DNA of 6,140 nt, taken from positions 1 through 6,140 of the forward strand of contig JACPPX010000010.1 of the NCBI GenBank assembly GCA_016190785.1, written 5' to 3'. The position numbers and the translations under genes were made by a program. The stretch's first letter is position 1. Each line of letters begins with the position of its first letter. Under the pieces are notes generated by a model. The model worked only from the letters and a program-made list of their open reading frames with translations, did no database searches and was not told the DNA's origin. Below, piece after piece: positions 6,021 through 6,140 of this stretch. Origin of the DNA: Chloroflexota bacterium (GTDB taxonomy: Bacteria > Chloroflexota > Anaerolineae > UBA7937 > JACPPX01).

Positions 6021-6140
6021 TTATCTTTTCTCTTTACCCCCGGCCATTAGAAATTGGTGGATCATCTCCGCCCCGATCACCGTGGGAGCAATGGTCTCCA
6101 GCCCCAGAGCACGGTAAATTTCTTCGCGCAAGGGGTCGTA
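6021..6140 (-). CDS. Second TrkA-like RCK protein, C-terminal end only (cut by window edge)
   Basis: Reading the minus strand in from the window edge gives an open frame of 39 residues ending at TAA (6023-6021): YDPLREEIYRALGLETIAPT, then VIGAEMIHQFLMAGGKEKR. The N-D/Y-P-x-x-E-x-x-Y/F-x-x-L-G-I/L-x-T-x-x-x-P/S-T pattern is the end of an RCK_N domain. It matches the stretch NPKNEAIFKKLGIDVTVSST in the neighbouring trkA product, so this is a paralogue. It stops soon after the RCK_N fold, so it appears to lack an RCK_C domain; pairs of a short and a full RCK protein are known in several bacterial phyla. It lies 2 bp before the trkA start, with only a weak purine-rich ribosome binding region for trkA inside its last codons. 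Confidence 0.75.
   Translation of the reverse strand, partial: YDPLREEIYRALGLETIAPTVIGAEMIHQFLMAGGKEKR

Noticed and set aside
5462..6117. Two overlapping plus-strand open frames (172 and 170 codons) opposite trkA
   Set aside because: The minus-strand frame has a complete Rossmann signature and RCK_C domain. The plus-strand products are Ser/Arg-rich or Gly/His-rich translations without recognisable motifs.

Overview
The window looks like part of a bacterial chromosome of moderately high G+C (roughly 55-60% by eye). Bacterial features are Shine-Dalgarno sites ahead of most genes, frequent TTG starts, a RimI-like acetyltransferase, a YvlD-type membrane protein and a pair of TrkA-type potassium-channel regulators. 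The central cassette is instead of archaeal flavour: archaeal-type HMG-CoA synthase, archaeal/SCP2-type thiolase and a DUF35 zinc-ribbon/OB-fold protein, led by a class II HMG-CoA reductase. This mix would fit an uncultured Chloroflexota-like lineage, but that placement is a low-confidence inference. No rRNA, tRNA, CRISPR array, insertion sequence or phage structural gene was found.

Layout. Positions 2-1163 (+) hold the 3' part of a GNAT acetyltransferase gene with two GNAT-like halves, then a small four-helix membrane protein of the Phage_holin_4_2/YvlD family. A perfect 9-bp hairpin with T-rich flanks on both sides (about 1178-1219) separates these from the convergent minus-strand block and probably terminates transcription from both directions.

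Positions 1244-5255 (-) form one operon, in transcription order: HMG-CoA reductase, HMG-CoA synthase, thiolase, DUF35 protein. Spacing is tight: 22 bp, 31 bp and an ATGA overlap. Together the genes encode the upper mevalonate pathway: 2 acetyl-CoA to acetoacetyl-CoA (thiolase), to HMG-CoA (synthase), to mevalonate (reductase). The DUF35 protein is the expected bridge between thiolase and synthase. Lower-pathway kinases and decarboxylase are not in the window.

Positions 5256-5346 are the leader of this operon. They contain an extended -10 promoter candidate and three interleaved CCWGG-centred arms forming two overlapping inverted repeats. One arm includes the reductase ribosome binding site, suggesting an operator or RNA-level control. 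Positions 5347-6140 (-) hold a complete TrkA-like RCK protein and, 2 bp upstream of it, the last 39 codons of a second RCK protein, cut by the window edge.
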